From Rhodospirillaceae bacterium (GTDB lineage Bacteria; Pseudomonadota; Alphaproteobacteria; UBA8366): a DNA stretch of 7,076 bases. The DNA lies in the NCBI GenBank assembly GCA_002718015.1, contig PBCW01000059.1, positions 1 to 7,076 of the forward strand, in the 5' to 3' direction. Positions 6,198 to 7,076 of the stretch are shown piece after piece. Each line of letters starts with the position of its first letter. Positions within the stretch are counted from its first letter, which is position 1. The notes below the pieces were generated by a model, which did not search any database, was not told the DNA's origin, and saw only the letters and a list, made by a program, of their open reading frames with translations. The translations under genes and the position numbers were made by a program.

Positions 6198-7076
6198 CTA
6201 TCCATATTTAGAGATGATGTCACAGGCTAAATCACGAGCGGTATTTTCAATATTGCCATTACATTTCGCGTGTAAAAGTATTGTACGGTCTTTCAAGCCC
6301 ATTGAACGTTCGTAGGATGGATCATAATGATAATAAAGTAGGTGACTCGCCAACGCACTCCAATCTTTTGAACTCAATAAGCATTTCGCTCTCTCTGAAA
6401 CATCCGCGGGGTGACGAGAAGCTAAGAACTCAAAAAATCTTCCCACAACACTCTCATCCTCAAATACGTTGGAGTAACGCGCCACCAGAAAACTAGCTCG
6501 GTTCTGCCTTGAATTTTCCACAACGATACACTTTGAGTGATGCATTTTTTTGAAAAGTTCCGCTGGTATATTAACGTTACCAATCTTACTGCTTTCAGCC
6601 TCTACGAAAACAGGTTTGGATAAATCTAATTTTCTCATTCGATCCACTAACAGTGTTTCAAAGAACTTTTGCTTCGGTTGCTCTGTCCCAGGAAAACCGC
6701 CTAACATTGAACCCCTATGCGAAGCCAATCCCTCTAAATCAATTATATTTCCACCCAAAGACGAGATATGGGAAAGAATTTCTGTCTTACCATTTCCAGT
6801 TTTCCCGCTGATTACAATGAGTGTGCAAGCCCTAGAGAACTGTTTGATCTCACGAATTACTGACTTCCGATATGTTTTATAACCCCCGTCTAAGACAGCA
6901 CATTTCCACCCAATAGATGCACATATCGTTGCAAACGAATTCGAACGCTGCCCCCCCCTCGCACAATAAAACAGAGGTTTGAATGATTTTTTCTTATCGC
7001 GGAAAAATGTTTGCAAGTGAGAAGCAATATTTAATGATACTAGCCTAGCACCGATTTTTTTTGCTTCAAATGGTGA
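6198..7076 (-). CDS. selU: tRNA 2-selenouridine synthase SelU (MnmH), 5' end beyond the window
   Basis: SelU replaces the sulphur of 2-thiouridine at wobble position 34 of some tRNAs with selenium, via a geranylated intermediate and selenophosphate. The frame stays open to the right edge, so 292 residues are visible and about 70 more are expected outside (E. coli SelU has 364). An internal TTG at 7016 is not the real start, because the upstream codons read KKIGARLVSLNIASH, which is family sequence. In visible numbering, the rhodanese-domain cysteine is Cys38 in YCARGGQRS, followed by DGGYKTYR (63-70), a P-loop GKTGNGKT (91-98), DLEGLASHRGS (113-123) and the C-terminal ATP-binding-like half. 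Relatives usually have Trp where Ala follows the cysteine. A run of eight G residues (C on the plus strand, 6951-6958) encodes the Arg-Gly-Gly after the cysteine. No selD is in the window, so a selenium supply cannot be confirmed. Confidence 0.94.
   Translation of the reverse strand, partial: SPFEAKKIGARLVSLNIASHLQTFFRDKKKSFKPLFYCARGGQRSNSFATICASIGWKCAVLDGGYKTYRKSVIREIKQFSRACTLIVISGKTGNGKTEILSHISSLGGNIIDLEGLASHRGSMLGGFPGTEQPKQKFFETLLVDRMRKLDLSKPVFVEAESSKIGNVNIPAELFKKMHHSKCIVVENSRQNRASFLVARYSNVFEDESVVGRFFEFLASRHPADVSERAKCLLSSKDWSALASHLLYYHYDPSYERSMGLKDRTILLHAKCNGNIENTARDLACDIISKYG

Noticed and set aside
6140..6211. Small plus-strand ORF of 23 codons between the transhydrogenase-like gene and selU
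   Set aside because: It overlaps the end of selU in antisense, has no ribosome site, and has no recognisable sequence.
6281..6882. Plus-strand frames opposite selU
   Set aside because: They are antisense to a gene with clear rhodanese and P-loop motifs and show no domain of their own.
6198..7016. TTG at 7016 as the real start of selU
   Set aside because: The frame continues without a stop to the window edge, and the extra codons encode sequence typical of SelU, so the gene starts outside the window.

Overview
The window looks like a chromosomal stretch from a gammaproteobacterium, perhaps a marine one, of moderate GC. The reasons are an SthA-type soluble transhydrogenase, a SelU-type tRNA 2-selenouridine synthase, and two fragments of a tRNA-Asn gene with the CCA end encoded in the DNA. 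This placement is inference from family resemblance; no marker gene fixes the genus.

Left part (1-2290). Two direct copies of the 3' half of a tRNA-Asn gene (42-78 and 2207-2243, 34 of 37 bases identical) bracket about 2.1 kb. Neither copy has a 5' half, and both begin just after where the anticodon loop would end, as expected of attachment sites left by site-specific integration into a tRNA gene. Between them lie a degraded minus-strand reading frame (about 157-521), a secreted fasciclin-domain protein (542-1027, +) and a convergent SUMF/FGE-like lipoprotein (1172-1966, -). No recombinase is visible between the copies. A strong hairpin terminator directly after the second copy is probably the terminator of the original tRNA gene.

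Middle part (2327-4511). A 12-helix major facilitator transporter (2327-3565, -) is divergent from a small SAM-dependent methyltransferase-like protein (3882-4511, +). The space between them holds a spaced inverted repeat next to the transporter start, a possible small ORF or hydrolase remnant, and a short perfect hairpin just before the methyltransferase.

Right part (4675-7076). A pyridine nucleotide-disulphide oxidoreductase fold protein of the SthA type (4675-6087, +) has lost both redox cysteines. It converges on selU (6198 to beyond the right edge, -), whose rhodanese and P-loop motifs are visible but whose first part lies outside the window. The two are unlikely to form a pathway.

Apart from the tRNA-flanked cassette, most genes are single transcription units with no obvious operon. 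I see no complete mobile element, CRISPR array, rRNA or intact tRNA gene.
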